This document shows positions 32,342 to 45,850 of a stretch of DNA of 64,000 nucleotides, piece by piece. Position 1 is the stretch's first letter. The number at the start of each line of letters is the position of its first letter. The stretch is taken from contig NW_020170435.1 in the NCBI RefSeq assembly GCF_000524195.1, positions 242,246-306,245 on the forward strand. Reading direction: 5' to 3'. A model generated the notes under the pieces. The model ran no database searches, was not told where the DNA came from, and worked only from the letters and a program-made list of their open reading frames with translations. The DNA is from Echinococcus granulosus. Its lineage: Eukaryota > Platyhelminthes > Cestoda > Cyclophyllidea > Taeniidae. Both the position numbers and the translations under genes were made by a program.

Positions 32342-35300
32342 TGGTGGCCTACATCCAAAAGAAGGAGCATTCAAAGGAGAAGGGTGAAGAGCGGGGAGAA
32401 GAAAATGCATCTTCCCTAAATGTATGCTCACGCAAAGGGGGAAGGGGAATGGGGTTAGTAAAAAACTGCAAATTCTTTTTTTCCGTCGCGCCACAACCAG
32501 CATATACGAGACCTGAAACAGTCTGGACTTTGTTCGACCCTTCCTTCTCCCGTCTACCCCCACCCCAAAAGTTGGGCTTCTAAATACAAGAACATCACCA
32601 TAGCAACGAAGCCAACTGAAAGCTGTAAGGGCCAGACTCCCCAAGCGTGTGCAAAGGTCAAGAAGGCAGGCACAGATACTTAATGGCATAGTAAGGACCT
32701 TATAGAAAGTGCCAATGCCATAGTTGCTAGGCTGGAGAAGAAGATAGTGGCCTCGTTAGTCAGAGCCTCGAAGCCCGAGTGGGTAACGCCCAAATGAAGA
32801 AGTATTTATTACAGATCGCAGCTGTGCGCATGTGCACAGTGAAGGGTAGATGCGTGTTCGTATGCATCGTGCTCGCATGCGGGCACAAGAAAGGAGACAA
32901 GAGCCATGGACTCAATGCCTGTTTCGACCCGCAAAGATCGTGTACTCAATGTGACTCAGCTAAACATTATGGAGGCTTTAAGAAAGAAAAGGAGATTGCT
33001 AACGCCCGACTAGTTTCGTTTTGAGAAACCCCTGATCACCTGTTTTGGCGCATAACATTGCCCTGCCAGAGCAGAGGCTGAACGTCAACGCAAACGCTCG
33101 GATTATCGCAGGCACACTGTGATTGGATGGAAAGTCCAGCCCGATCTGATTGGTTGAGAGGGGGGCGTGAGTGTAATTAACGGCGGCAGGAGAAATAATG
33201 CATCACAGAGAGAGGGAAAGAGAGAGCAGGCAAGCACGAGACTAATTTTATCAAAATAGACGCTAAAATCTGTGCTAAAATATAGACTCCTGATAATTTC
33301 ATTCTGTGGCAAAATAGAGGCTGAGACATGCAAAAATTGTAAACAACATGATGACGCAGATTCGTGCGTGTGCATGGTAGATGTTAGGTGAAGTTATGTA
33401 CAGACGAATCAAAGTTTAAGCATTAGTCGGAGGGTTTGATAGAACTTATTTACGTGGCAAAGAAGCATGCAGCCGCATTGTCACTACTTCTCGCTACTAC
33501 TAATGCTACCGCGAACTTACCCAGCAGGGAAAGCCCAGGGCATCCTAAAGAACGGTGGCAAGTTAGAGGTCATCGCATTAAACCATTAATAGATGAAGTG
33601 TAGTGCTTATTAAGATCCATTAATTAGAGAGTGTAACTCCTGAAAAAAAGCCCAAGTTGAAGCTGTTTTATTTTTCTAGAAGAAATTTGTGCGACGGATC
33701 AAAGGTGAGTGCACCGACACGACGTGTGTAAATAAGTTAAACATAAGAGCAGAAATTAGATCTCGGGATTTTGGGGTAAATAAAGGTAGCACCGTACTTT
33801 AGTAGGCCAGATTCAAGGCAGCAGATGACGAGAGAATACTAGTGTAAATTGCCATCAACACCTAATAACAAAACTAATTTAAGTAAACTTTGCCTAACCA
33901 CAAAAAACACATTAAAGGTATTTTCTAAAAGAGTTCCTTCGACATAAGTAGCCATACTTTAATCAAGAGCCAAATGACGATGCTTGAACATAGAACTCAC
34001 TGCAGCAAATAAGTAGAAAAAGACCAAAAACAGCTTTAAAAAAAAGCCAAAACCACAAATTAATACTTATGGTTAAGAAATATAACTTTAGGAAACGAAT
34101 GAAAACGTAAGAACCTGGAGAGCAAGTTTAAGAGTATGGTGTAAAATTTCGATGATGTTAAGGGTTAGGCCGAGGTCTGCCAAAGGAATCAAGTCAAAAA
34201 ATCAACAAAACAAGTAAATGCGCACCGTTAACAACCAAATTAAGTGGTTATCTATTGATCCCGAAGCGTTTTATTGACCTAAATACCTAGACACACTTCC
34301 CTTACAAGAGCGAAACTTGGTAACACAAAACAGTATTGACCTAAATTTCTGTTCGAATACGTTTTTTAAGTACAAATGAATGCATTACTTGCAGAATAAT
34401 TCCCAAATTTAGTTAATAAATAGCCAAAACAGATCCCACCTTCAATAAGAACAAATCCGAAAACTCGCACGACGAAAGTGTGGCCTGTGGTGATGAGTTA
34501 AAAGAAACACGTAGGTTGTATGTGACAGAACAGCTATTTTAAAATAAGCGAAGAAAATATCGATAATTCTTAAGTTTTCATGGCAAATTTATTTTTGACT
34601 TTATTAATAATAGGATGCGTGTGCAGCAAGGGTTCCAGCTATCACATAAAATAGTACCGAGGCGCATAGTAATAAGCTGGAATCATATGTCCCTTTCAAT
34701 CGTCGAACACTAGACAATAACTAAGCTTCTTTGTTTTACGTGCTTAGTGTTTTTTTTTGCATCTGATTTAACTTACGAGGAAAAATTTTTGCCGGTCAAT
34801 CACGTCTGAGAGTTTCACCCTCCGTCCAATCCCACCTTTACGAGTTCTGTGATAGACCGGTTATCTCTTATTGCTAAGTAGATGAGAAAAAAAGATGGAT
34901 TTCATTGCTAAAATGTGGGGCAAATTCAGAATTTTCTGCTTAATGCATCTATTTTAGCCTCCCCTATCTAGGTACTTTAAGGGCGCACGTGACTCAATTG
35001 ACCTTAATGTAAGCTATGCATAAATCAAGGAATTTTTTGGTAAATAATCTTGAGGACTGGTTAAGGTTCTGTCTCGGGCTGACTTGATAAGGCAGTTTTA
35101 TGCGGCAGAAAACCTCAATTTTCTAAATATCCGCATTATCCTTTTTCATTTATTCGTTCTTATTTACTTGGTTATTATTCTAGGGCAACAAACCCTTATA
35201 GATTCTTCATTTTGGATGTCACTCCTGCGCAGTCCCCTCATTTTATGTTTTTTTTCAAAAGCTCTTTAACCGAAAGGCATTAAAATGTACCAGCCAGAAT

Positions 35301-37134
35301 CGAAAAATCGAGAAACGTTTGATATATGTAGTACGATAGTGGTTTATCCCTCGGTTTTGGTTAGGCTCCACTTTTGTACTTGGAGTTAGCTCTCTTGTAC
35401 CTTGCTGGGTTGGCTGGCCTTCGGGCCATGCCAGTAGCCCAGACACACTCTCTGCCCTGAATAGATATTCTGCCCGAGTATTTTGTCTTATTTTGTCTTC
35501 AGGGAGTCTGGGGACGCTGCATATAAGCATACAAGCTAAATTTGCTTAATTTTGTCCAAATCAGACCATGCTGTTAGGACAGATGACTTATTAAGGCAGA
35601 GCCAAACGCTCTGGAAGTTAATTAGCACGGCCGAAAGGCCGTTCCGCTGGACGGAAGTAAGAGGGACCTCATTCAGTCAATCCCACATTTAAAAAACACA
35701 GTTAGCCTGTATGTATTGCATACTATGACTCCATATATCTGTTCTGTTCCGTTGCAAAAAATGAATGGCAGAAGCCGTTCAGTCACTTGCAACCTACACC
35801 TGCGTCTTAGTGAGGTGACTTCCCGATTACGCGCATCCTGTACGTCACTGACTAACCCTCCTTTTCGGCATGATTTTTCAGGAGCACGGTTAGTATCTTT
35901 AAGAGGTAGCACTCTTTCCAAGTCGAGACTTAATTAATACCGCCCTGAGCCTGTCATACTCATTGCGGCCTTAACTGAGAAGTCGTCTCTAGCAGGATTC
36001 GCTGGAGAGCAGTAGGTAGGAAAGAAATATATGAGTGATTAGGCTCTAGCTTATTCGGGTAGGTTTTTCATTCTTTGCATGTTGAACTTCCGTTCTAGTG
36101 GCATGCGTATAGCCTCCCAGACCTTCCATGGCATGCCTCATTTTGCCAAACATAGTCTTCCTTCTTCTTCAGAGAAATCTTAGAGTGCAAAATAATAACG
36201 CCTTTAGCTTATAAATAAATAAATCAGACATGTACTGTAATTACTCACAATTATCAAGTAGAACATCTCCTTTGCAAATGAAATTTACTTGGTTTCAGCT
36301 TATTTGGCCAAGAAAAGAATAATGTATATTATCTACGTGTAGAAGGGCGGAGAGCATTGAGCTACCTTTCTATTTCTAAGGAGTTAAATAGGGTTGCCAG
36401 GAGTTTCTCCTTGACCTGTCTGTTGTTGAAACAACCGCCTAGTACATCCAGCAGCAGACAAACCTACTCTGACAACCAGATCCGATGTCTGCAAAAGTCT
36501 CAAACTCGCTCAGACGTGTCCATAGTTCTCTTTTAGCTTCCTTAATAAAATGATCCCACAGAAACTTGTTCTCCCACCTTCAGTAGAAAAACTGAAGTAG
36601 CCTTGGACTTGGGTAACCTTAAACAAATTCGATTTAGGCGTCAATCGCCATCCATGCACTTTCCCTATTTAATGAGCTTAAATTATTGTTTGGCAAGAAA
36701 GTGCGGCCGCATTTATTTTCCACGCGTTTTGTCAGTGGGAAAAATACTTTCCTGTTTCGGTCATTTCCCATTCACAATTGCATCAGCGCCATTTAACGCT
36801 AAACAATGTAGGTTCTTCTAGTTACCCCTCTCTTCTCAGTGATTTTGGCTGTTAAAGGACTAGCGAAAGTAATTATTTAAAATAAGAGCTGTTTTTTGTT
36901 TTTGCAAATTTCAGCTTATTGAGTAAAAAGATTTATCGTTTAAATTATGCCATATGAATTCTACCAAGCCGTGATTGGCTAAACTCGAGTTTGATATCCG
37001 CTCACCCCAGGGACCACATCCCTAGGCAGGCTAGATTTTTGCTCTTTTCTGTAGAACCGTCTTTTGTTAATGTAATATTTGGGTCTAAAGGGAGGTGAAA
37101 GAAAGGTCTTAAAAGCCGAGCAGAAGGTGGGACG
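32342..37134. other. Intergenic interval between talin and the BEN gene
   Basis: 4.8 kb, AT-rich from about 33.3 to 35.1 kb. Should hold the talin promoter and 5' UTR. No TATA box or exon can be assigned, and open frames are short. AATAAA on the minus strand at 36712-36717 could end the BEN transcript. Confidence 0.6.
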
Positions 37135-37956
37135 CTATCGAAAAGGGGGAAGGACTTTGGTTAGAATGATGTCGTTAAGACGGAAATCTTTCGGCGGATC
37201 CAAACTAAGGATCGGCTCACCAGCGTCATTCCAAAAAGGCGATTTGACTCGATCACCACGTCGTCGTCGAAATGCCATAACACGAAAAGCATTGTTTAAG
37301 TAGTCTCTCAATTTACCCTGAGAGAATTCAATGCCGGGGAGGACGTTATCACCCTTGCTAAACTGCATCATTGCTTGCCTTAGGACCGCTTTCATAACGA
37401 CTGGGTCGATTGGCCGTTTCTGTCTTGATCCACTGTAGTTGTGGCTCACTAGGTAACGCAGACTGAAGAGAGATTGAAGCAGACAGAGACACAGTCTTGC
37501 AGCGGGACGTTTTTGCTCTCGCCCCACCATGTAGACACATTTCTTGTACGCCCACACTGGTAGTCGCACTTTCGCCTCTCCACCAACAAACATCTCCCTC
37601 GGTTCGTTGGGATTCAAGATCACCACAGCTCTATCTCTCTCTGTAAGGGTGTTGGTGTGTGTCCAGGAGGGTTTAAAACCACCTGCCGAGGCTGCAACTG
37701 CTTCCAACTGCAAAATATCATCAAAAGCCGGATCATGGTTAATTTTTCCATCTGGATGGGGTTTATGAAAGAGGAACAGGGGTGATGAGTCACGTGTAGG
37801 CGAGAGATTAAGACTATTTGGTGAGGTGATCAACTCCGAGGTCGTCTCACCGATAGCCGGTTGACTAAAAGTTGGCCGAGGGCTTCCGAGATCACCGATG
37901 AGGTCAATTTTTGATGGACGCGAGCGGGAATGAGTGGCAAGATCCAGTGGCTTCTC
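37135..37956 (-). CDS. BEN gene exon 2 with the BEN domain
   Basis: 273 codons and TAG. It begins EKPLDLATHSRSRPSKIDLI after a CATGTAG acceptor. A Ser/Pro-rich stretch precedes the domain, which occupies roughly the last half. Confidence 0.88.
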   Translation of the reverse strand, partial: EKPLDLATHSRSRPSKIDLIGDLGSPRPTFSQPAIGETTSELITSPNSLNLSPTRDSSPLFLFHKPHPDGKINHDPAFDDILQLEAVAASAGGFKPSWTHTNTLTERDRAVVILNPNEPREMFVGGEAKVRLPVWAYKKCVYMVGREQKRPAARLCLCLLQSLFSLRYLVSHNYSGSRQKRPIDPVVMKAVLRQAMMQFSKGDNVLPGIEFSQGKLRDYLNNAFRVMAFRRRRGDRVKSPFWNDAGEPILSLDPPKDFRLNDIILTKVLPPFR

Positions 37957-40900
37957 CTACATGAGAACAAGAAAGTGAGGGCAGGGGGAGTGGGTAGGAT
38001 TGCCTTAGCTACACCTGCCAAGTGAGGTACGTGGGATGTATCTGGGAATTCGGACATACACAGAGCGTGGCTTCAGATTTCTCCCATTGCAAGTAAGTTC
38101 GTGCGTGTGTATTAATATGTGTGTATGTGTGTGTATATGCATAATGAACGATCAGGACGCTGGGCTAATTATTCCCACGACCGACTTTCAAAGAGAGGAA
38201 GACCGTAGGCGGAGCGAAGGAAGAGGAAGACCGCGGGGCACGGGAGTGGGACGAGAGGAGGCAAAAGTGATGGTAGAAAACGCCCAATGCATGGCCTTTA
38301 GGGGGGCATGGAATCGTGACTTTGTGAGTGTTGCGCGTCTTATTTATTGCTGCCGTGAAGAGAGCTTATTTTCACGTCAATGCCTGTGTGAAAATGCCTA
38401 CCGAGTAGAAAAGTGCCTTTATCATCTCCTCTCTTCCATTACTGGCACTTATTCGTTCTGACTAAGGTAAATTTCTCTTTTTTTAACCAAAAAATAATGC
38501 CTTCTCATTAAATAAATGGCTTTCACTCACCACCTGGAACAAAGAGTTCGCACTTGGTTGACAGACCGCTCCTTAATTTTACGGTATTCTTTGAGAAATG
38601 ACTATGAAGTTTAAGAAGTTTCGTACCTCAGTCGAGACTTTTTGACATCCTCAAGTAACGATACTATTCTACATTCATTTTCATGATGCATAGGATAGGC
38701 AAAAACATCTGTCACACATTCGTGACGCGGAGGCAGATAAAATATTCTAGACTTGACACTTTCCTTAAGTGGATGTATGACATCCAGTTTGAAAAAATAA
38801 ATTCACCGCATGGATCTTTTTGTTAAAGTAGGAAGAAAACGTTTGATCAATTCCACCCTTTGAATAAGCAGATGATTCGTTTCTTGTAGGGAATATTGTC
38901 ACCATCTTGGATGTCTTGCCAGTCCATTCATGACATTTCTGCTGACACCTCATTAGTCTGTTTAAACATTCATAACTGGGTGTCACACGGACGCGTCCAC
39001 ATTATAACTTTCGGGAAAGAAACGACCTAAATAAATTTTATTCGTTTTCCTTTTTATCAGGAAAAGTTTGGACCAGATTAGGTTGAAAGCAAATGTTTGT
39101 ATTTACATGATATTTTGCTCTTGAATTTTAAAGAAATGCAGCTCCAGGGGCCTTTACTTTTATCCTACAAGCATTTCCCATCTGTCTACTGTCTGGTTCA
39201 CATGTGATCATGTGGCTGTGTTACGCAAATGTCAAGGAAAAGTGATCGTCATCACTCAGAGCCTGAAGACCCATCAGAAGGGGAATAAGAAAGGTGGTAA
39301 GAAGGATGAGGCAATATCTTCTTCCATCTCATGCCCGTCTATCTCATCCTGAAGCTGGGTAATCCTTCTGGTTGTAATGAGTAGTGAGGCCTTGCAATGT
39401 CTTTTAAAATAAGTAGAGGACTTCCTCCTGAATGCCTGACTGACTGACTGAAGGAACTCAAAACCTTAAGCCACACTAAGCTCTCCTGAAGAAAAAGTTT
39501 TCTTGCTAGTCATTAGGTATGTCCTGGCCTATCACAATGAGCACACGTGCACACAACTTGCAAATTGGTATGGGTTAGGCGGTCCATAAAAGAGTGGACC
39601 AGTTGGCCATTTCATCTTGTTAACGACATAAGATACTTCCTAAATGTAATGGACTTGTGAGTGAAGCGGTAGTAGAACTACGGATGGGTGCATTTAACCC
39701 TCGGACCTCCTTCTATTCAACGTGAAGGCTTCAAAACTTTGTGACCGCGATAAACTAGGGGACGTAAATGAGGCAAGCTCGAGTCACCTCCTTCAGGTTT
39801 GACCGACATTCCAGATGGGTTGAAAAGAAGAGAAGAGTAGGAGGGGGATCAAAAGAAAATGCCTAACCGATAGATTAGCAACACATCCACCTAAATTCTT
39901 ATGATGAGCGCCTCCATACAAAGCGTCAGAATTCTCATCAAGTACCAAGAACTGTCAGTCATTTCTTTTGGTGGAAACTAAAGCATATTTTTGCCATCCG
40001 TATGTATCATCTGGTTTTTTATAAAGAAACAAGTGGTTTCTATTTATTCTGCCTTTATTCGAGAATATGACTAAAAAACATATATGTCACGATACGTACG
40101 GCAAAATGAGCCTTTAAAAATATATTTTGACATCTTTGTGGAAATTTCTCCCATTTTCGTAAACCAGGAAAAATCGTCTTATATGTACCTTTTTCTCGAA
40201 TCACTTACGTCCCCGTTGCCATACCAACCAAGTGGACCGACTTTAACTCGCAAATTTCTATTTTTTCCATATTTAATTATAAACTGTAAATCTCATTACT
40301 AACTAATGTGAGTACTGGCAAAAGTAGTTCGTTCAAGGTGGTATTTTGACATTGTGGTGATTAATTACTTGGAAACATTTCTTCCAACTGCAGTCGACTT
40401 CAACTCTGCAGCAATTACTTATGGCACAATCCTTCATTACTCGAGCAAAAAGTTCAAATCCGTCAAAAGTACCCACAAACTTCTAATTCTAGGGCTCACC
40501 TGTTGTTGAATGGTGGTCCGCCCAATCACCTGTTGCAGTGGAGCCAAATTCGGTGGCAGTGGAAGTTGCCTGTTCTCCAGACTGTTTAGGAAGTAGGAGA
40601 CGTACAAGTCGAGTGGACTCTGATTGCTTGGATCTGAATGCTTCGACAACACTGGTCCGGCCTCCTTCTTCTGACAGACATCGCATTGACAAGGAACAAC
40701 GACCCATGATGCTTTAGACTTTGTTTGATTTGTTGACATCATGGCATATTTCAACGAACTGCTCGAACCCCTCTCCTTCGAGCTCCACCTGCGTTTCCAA
40801 GGAGTTTTACTGTCTGAAAGACCCAGAGGTAAGGGCTGTTGTGGTTGGTGGAGGGGTGGGTTGAGGTGAGGCGACGAGTTAACTAGCATCATGCTACTCA

Positions 40901-41135
40901 ACTGGAGGATCGCACTAGCAAGTTCTTGTTGACTCTTTTGCACACAGAAGAGTTGCCATTTCAGCTGTAATAGTTGAGAAGGAAATTGTGGGGCCAAATC
41001 ATTTGGAATCCCGAGTAATTCTGCCGTTGGTATTGGAGGAGCAGGTGGAGGAGGACGAAGAAGGACTGATGGTAGTGGTGGTGGTGGGGGCGGCGGGGGT
41101 AGAGGAAGGTCTTTGATAATATTCTCGATTTGCAT
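37135..41135 (-). CDS. BEN-domain protein, two coding exons, 485 residues
   Basis: Exons 40500-41135 and 37135-37956 join in phase 0. Residues 8-40 are rich in proline (runs of 8 and 5). Residues 60-100 are Leu/Gln-rich, possibly a helix. Four cysteines (CQCDVC and one more) lie near residue 155-160. The last 130 residues look like a BEN domain: LCLLQSLFSLRYLVSHNYSG, then RPIDPVVMKAVLRQAM, then KLRDYLNNAFRVMAFRRRR, matching the family pattern of an LF motif, a G then an LDP motif and a basic end. BEN proteins bind DNA, usually as repressors or chromatin factors. The first Met is preceded by an in-frame TAG 18 bases upstream, so the N-terminus is secure. Which BEN subfamily it belongs to I cannot say. 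Confidence 0.8.
38711..38726. repeat. GTCAC-N6-GTGAC palindrome, copy 3
   Basis: GTCACACATTCGTGAC, in the BEN gene intron. Confidence 0.8.
39180..39360 (+). repeat. Dispersed repeat family 2, diverged copy
   Basis: Shares order and wording with 45065-45245: a CTGTCTACTGTCT-like start, CCTGAAGAC, a GGTGGTAAGAAGGATGAGG-like block and CCATCTCATG. Confidence 0.5.
40500..41135 (-). CDS. BEN gene exon 1, proline-rich N-terminus
   Basis: 212 codons, MQIENIIKDLP then a polyproline run, ending IQQQ at a GTGAGC donor in phase 0. Confidence 0.85.
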
Positions 41136-41366
41136 GGCAAAAAATGTGTGCTATTATGTGCCAGTTGGCTTTTATACTAGCACACACATGCATACGCACT
41201 GTCGCACCAACACGCACACAGAAAGTGGGCAACCAATAAGAAATCGCTGCCCCTCTTCCCTAACTCTCTCTACCCTTTATTTTTACCACCCCACACTCCC
41301 CTTCTATTAATCTGTAATTAACACGTTACATGCATGCGACGTCACGCTTTTCTCATCTAAGCCCAC

Positions 41367-41382
41367 GTCACATATACGTGAC
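41367..41382. repeat. GTCAC-N6-GTGAC palindrome, copy 4
   Basis: GTCACATATACGTGAC, about 230 bases upstream of the BEN start codon. Confidence 0.82.
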
Positions 41383-41812
41383 GGGTGAGTTGTCTCAACG
41401 TATTCTCCTCCGACGCCATAGTATGAGAAGTGGCAAGGTAAGACTTTTGACTCGACCGTTGATAGCACCTCTCAATCTTTGTCTGAATGTGTGAGTTAGT
41501 ATTGTGTGGGCACGCTTAAAGCGGACACATGGGAAATTGGACCACATCCCTATTATTTTGCTAACACCGTCTCGACATTTGTGGCAGATGCATTGACTTA
41601 AAACGTCTGTCGTCAGCATTCAGTCGGCACAGTTTCAACGGTCCGCATTTAACCCCATCCTTGGCGGAGTCTAGAGAACAATTTAAACAGTGGGACTCAA
41701 AAATTTAGAAATATGAGAGTATATTTGAGTTTTTAACATTATTTTAACCTTAATTAATTTATTTATGGTAGGATTAGTTGTTAGCAGATAGCACAAACTT
41801 ATAAGAACTTGT

Positions 41813-41828
41813 GTCACGTATATGTGAC
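41813..41828. repeat. GTCAC-N6-GTGAC palindrome, copy 5
   Basis: GTCACGTATATGTGAC, 446 bases from copy 4. Confidence 0.82.
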
Positions 41829-44800
41829 ACTATGGGTACACTAGTGAACTATCAAAGTAATCATGATATCCTCCAATTTTTGGCAAATTTATACCTTTTT
41901 GTCCATTTCTGAGCAAAAAATTAACCTTACTCCTTTAAGCAACCAATTGAAAAGACATATTTTGCATGTGTAGAAATGACCGTTTGTCAAACAATCGGTC
42001 AGTAAATGGAAACACCACTTTAGGTGAGAAAAAAGGAAAGATGTTGGTGCCGATTTTAAGCAAACTTGGGCTAATTATCCATATCAATAATTAGTATACT
42101 TTACGTTTTATAATTGTTTCAAGCGGGCGCATTCGTGTCACACCTATTTCCCCCCCGCTTCCCCCTCCTTCCACACACACTGCCTTTCAGGTCTGTCTTT
42201 TGTGGCAGAGCGACTAATTATGCAATTTACCTTCTGCCACTTTTGCCGACAAACGCGCTCATCATCTCTGGGGCCTCATTAGACAATGTCCACACTTATT
42301 TCGGTATGCACCATGTTAATTGCTCTGGTAAATCGCGCCCACTGATCCGCGCCTTTGATCTCCTGTCATCTGTTGCCTTGTCTTGGGGTTTTGTTTGATT
42401 TAAATGGAATGTCTGCTGTCTAAACCTTTAACAAATCGCTTGCATGGGGGATAGGTTTTACCTTTTTGCGATATCCCTCTCAATTTTATCCTGTTTCGGG
42501 GCGGAGGGGGTTATTTGACAGTGTGGCATACACTGACAATTTATCCAGGTTGGGAAGGGTTTAAGGAGGTCTTAAGGCTGTGAAGATGGCTAGAGATCAC
42601 TCTTTCACATCTAAAAATCTTATTTCTAAGTAGTATATTTGTAAATGGTCATGGGATGCGAATCCGGTGGAACTGTGCGCTACTAGCTATCACGTCTGGA
42701 CGTCGCCGAAGGATGACGAGAGAGGAAGAGGCACAAAAGCCTTCAACTTTGGTGAACAGCCCATCCTCATGTTTCTCTTTTTGACTTACAAGTGGTCTTA
42801 ATTGCTAGGGGATATGCTCCTTCCTCTCGTCCCCATATGTCCCAAATGATGGACCGAAAGGTCAACAGTGAGAGGAGGAGGAATGATCACTGAATGTAGT
42901 ATCTTGTCATAAGAATTAGGTGCTGGCGTATGGAAAGCACTCGAAGAAGAGCATCTAGCCGCCCTGACGAGTTTTGAATCGGTGTCTCCGAGTTAGCAAG
43001 ATGCAGGGATTAGATCTGGATCAACTGCCTCCTCACCTCGACGGAATATCCGTGCACGACCTACGTTTCTGACTCGTAGGTAATTTCACAGCTAGCTTCA
43101 AAAGTTTGCTTACAAGATTGATCACGAAGATTACCTTGAAAGACATTAAAAATTGCGTAGACCTCTAAAAAGAAGAACGAGTAAGTGCAAAATCAAGGCG
43201 AATGGATGCCGTCAAACCACATGTCAGGCATTCTTCTCACCAGGTTTCATTTACTATGGGAGTGTCAAATTTTGGTGCCACCGGGAGGTGCGCAAAGGAG
43301 TGAGCCTCACTCGATCCTCCTCTCGATCTTCCTTGCCGTCAATTGAGATCAAAAGGAACGTCGGTTTTCGTGGGTAATAGAAACCCTGACGGTACCCAAG
43401 CACCTGCCCATCTATCTGTCTCTCTACCCATCCAGCCTGTCCATTCATTGAATTTTTAAGAAATCATCAGTTTGTTGGCTCTCCCTTTTTTGAGCATCCT
43501 CAAGTTAGTCTCTTAATATGAGCTAGTCATTTGAACATATTAATTACTGTCTAAAATAAGGCAAATTGACTTACTGATATCAGTGCAGTGATGGTAATGG
43601 TCGTGGCAGTGGCGGTGGCGGTGACGGTGCGAGTATGGATGCAGAAGCGCATTTTCAAGTAATGCGTGTGTCTTTGAAGTGTGTGGAAATGCCGACGTGA
43701 TTAGGCGCCTTCACGTCTTGATTCCTCACCCCAACCCGCACCTCACTTCTGCCTTCCCTTTAAACGCCACACTCATATCCTCCCACAAACCAACACATGT
43801 ATGGTAACACAGACAGCTAATGGCCGGCCATGGCAACTAATCAGGAATGGTAAATGCTGGAAGCCATTTTTTGACTCCTTTGTTTAAAAACGTGATAAGA
43901 AGATGATTAAACTGGGGGGAAGTGGGGTAAAGAATCCTTTTTCAAGGCTCACCTTCAGTTCTCTTTTAGCCTGGCATGAGGTCCTCTATGTGTTTAAATA
44001 GGAAAGAATACGACAAGCTGCTGAATTGGCTACATTCTTCAGGATTGGATGGCGCATTGAAATATTTTATCGAGGAGGATATCCCTTGAGGACGAATTTG
44101 AGTTAATGAAGCTGTGCCTTGACCCATAATTTGTTGCAATGGCAAGCAAAATATTTGATGTAGCTTTGTGACTCCTTCCATAGTCGGCTCCGTCGACTCG
44201 ACTAGAATGCTGACCGCCCTTCAAGGCGGGAGATAGATGGAAAACTAGGGTAGTGAAGATGGAAAAACCTTGCATGGATAGTTCTTTGTCAAACGCCATT
44301 AGTAGGGCAGTCAGTATGTTGCAGGAACACGAAAAATGGTGGTTCTGAAAAAGGCAATTATTCGAAGAGGTCGTTTTTTTCTTGTTTATGTGATTTTGTG
44401 TTTGCTAAGCTCGTCTTCAAGGCTAGGATGGAGGAGCGGGGGAATACCGCCTCAAAGGCTGCTAAACTAGCTGTCCCTTTAATCGCATCCCGTCCCGACG
44501 ATAATTACTTACTCCTTTCAGACGGTGAATCATCGTCACGAGGCAAGAATGACTGGTAGCTGTCACAAATGAACTGACATTTGTGATAGGGCTTAAAGCG
44601 TGAGGTTACATTTTAATAGGGTTCTGCGACTTAATAGGAAATAAGTAGCATTTTCCGGGGGATAGAGAAAGACGTCTATAGGGGAGATTTACACCAAATT
44701 TACCACTTTTAAACGATAAGACTTGACTTCTGACTAGTTTGACAACATTTAAAACGGTAATAGTAAGATACCTCTTTGACCGTTTACTGGTTTGGGAACT

Positions 44801-45064
44801 TACTCTCAGCCTCGCGTAACCTATCGGAAACGTCGGCTCCGATTGGTTAAATTTTGAAGGTTATTTAGAGGTCAGGTCAGATTTTCATATCATAAAATAC
44901 CCCCCACTTTACAGAGCTTCTAGAAGCATCTGTCTCCTTTCTAGAATAAGCGTAACAAGAAGACCATGCAGATCCTTCACTGTTTACATAAGGTTTTTTC
45001 TTTAGAGGTGAAGACAACATCCATTTCTCTGTCATACCTTCCTCTTTCTCCCTTTGGTTTCTCA

Positions 45065-45400
45065 CCTGTCTCTTGTCTATGGTTTATGGTCGACGGTTTG
45101 TTCCACCTCTGACCATGAATCTCGTGATTGGACAACGTAGAGGTCATTCAGCGCCTCCTGAAGACTATTTGTTAGCAGGATACGGAAGAGGGGTAGGTGG
45201 GATATGATGAGGGCACACACCTTCCCATCTCATCGTCAAGTGCTTTGCGGTGTGAGTTTTGAAGTAGTGTATGTTACCATGCCTGAAGGAGATGGGGGCT
45301 TTCTTCCCTTGATTAATTCATTTTGCCATCCCAGTTGCTTCTGATCACGAGGATGGAAATAATGGTGTTTCACTTGAGTCCCCTGATTCACCTCTAGTCC
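45065..45400 (+). repeat. Dispersed repeat family 2, forward copy
   Basis: Aligns in inverted orientation with about 48360-48690; shared blocks include GCAGGATACGG, GAGGGCACAC, CCATCTCATCGTCAAGTG and CAGTTGCTTC-N-ATCACGAG. Confidence 0.7.
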
Positions 45401-45589
45401 ACCAATCGCTTTGAAATACACCTGTGAACTTGTGAGGGTCTGAAGTATGCCAGGTGATAACCAACGATCTACTTGTCATCCACTTATCTCGAGAGTTCGA
45501 TAGGCACTCCTTGGCACAAGGTATCAAATAACCCAAAGCTTTGCATTTTTACAAGGTACTTGAAAGTCCTCGAAGTTTATTTTCCCCTT

Positions 45590-45850
45590 AAATGCGTCGT
45601 ACCGTGTGACGACCAAGTACTTGACTTCCATTATCACTTCTCATAACCTTCATTTGATATTACTTTCCTGTGGATAGAGAGGGGCTCTTCCCTACAAGTG
45701 ATGCACAAATCTTTAAGTGATTCACCAATAGAATCCACTTGTTTAAAAGAAGTGCAGACGGTGCTTTCCACCCCCCAGCCTTTTGGGTCCACGCTGCAAA
45801 TGCGTTTGGAAGCCTCCGTGTCTCTGCATCTGTGGAAGTAGACAAGGCGG
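45590..45850 (+). repeat. Dispersed repeat family 1, copy A
   Basis: Shares GTCGTACCGTGTG, a TGGATAGAGAGGGGCTCTTC-like block and AGTGATGCA, then a GTGCTTTCC block, with copies B (plus) and C (minus). Confidence 0.6.

Larger units (their letters stand above)
37957..40499 (-). other. BEN gene intron
   Basis: 2.5 kb, GTGAGC to GTAG. Holds a palindrome (38711-38726) and a diverged copy of repeat family 2 (about 39180-39360). Confidence 0.75.
41136..45060. other. Intergenic, upstream of the BEN gene
   Basis: No exon supported. Contains palindromes 4 and 5 and a GGTGGC/GTGGCG-type triplet run near 43590-43630. Confidence 0.6.
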
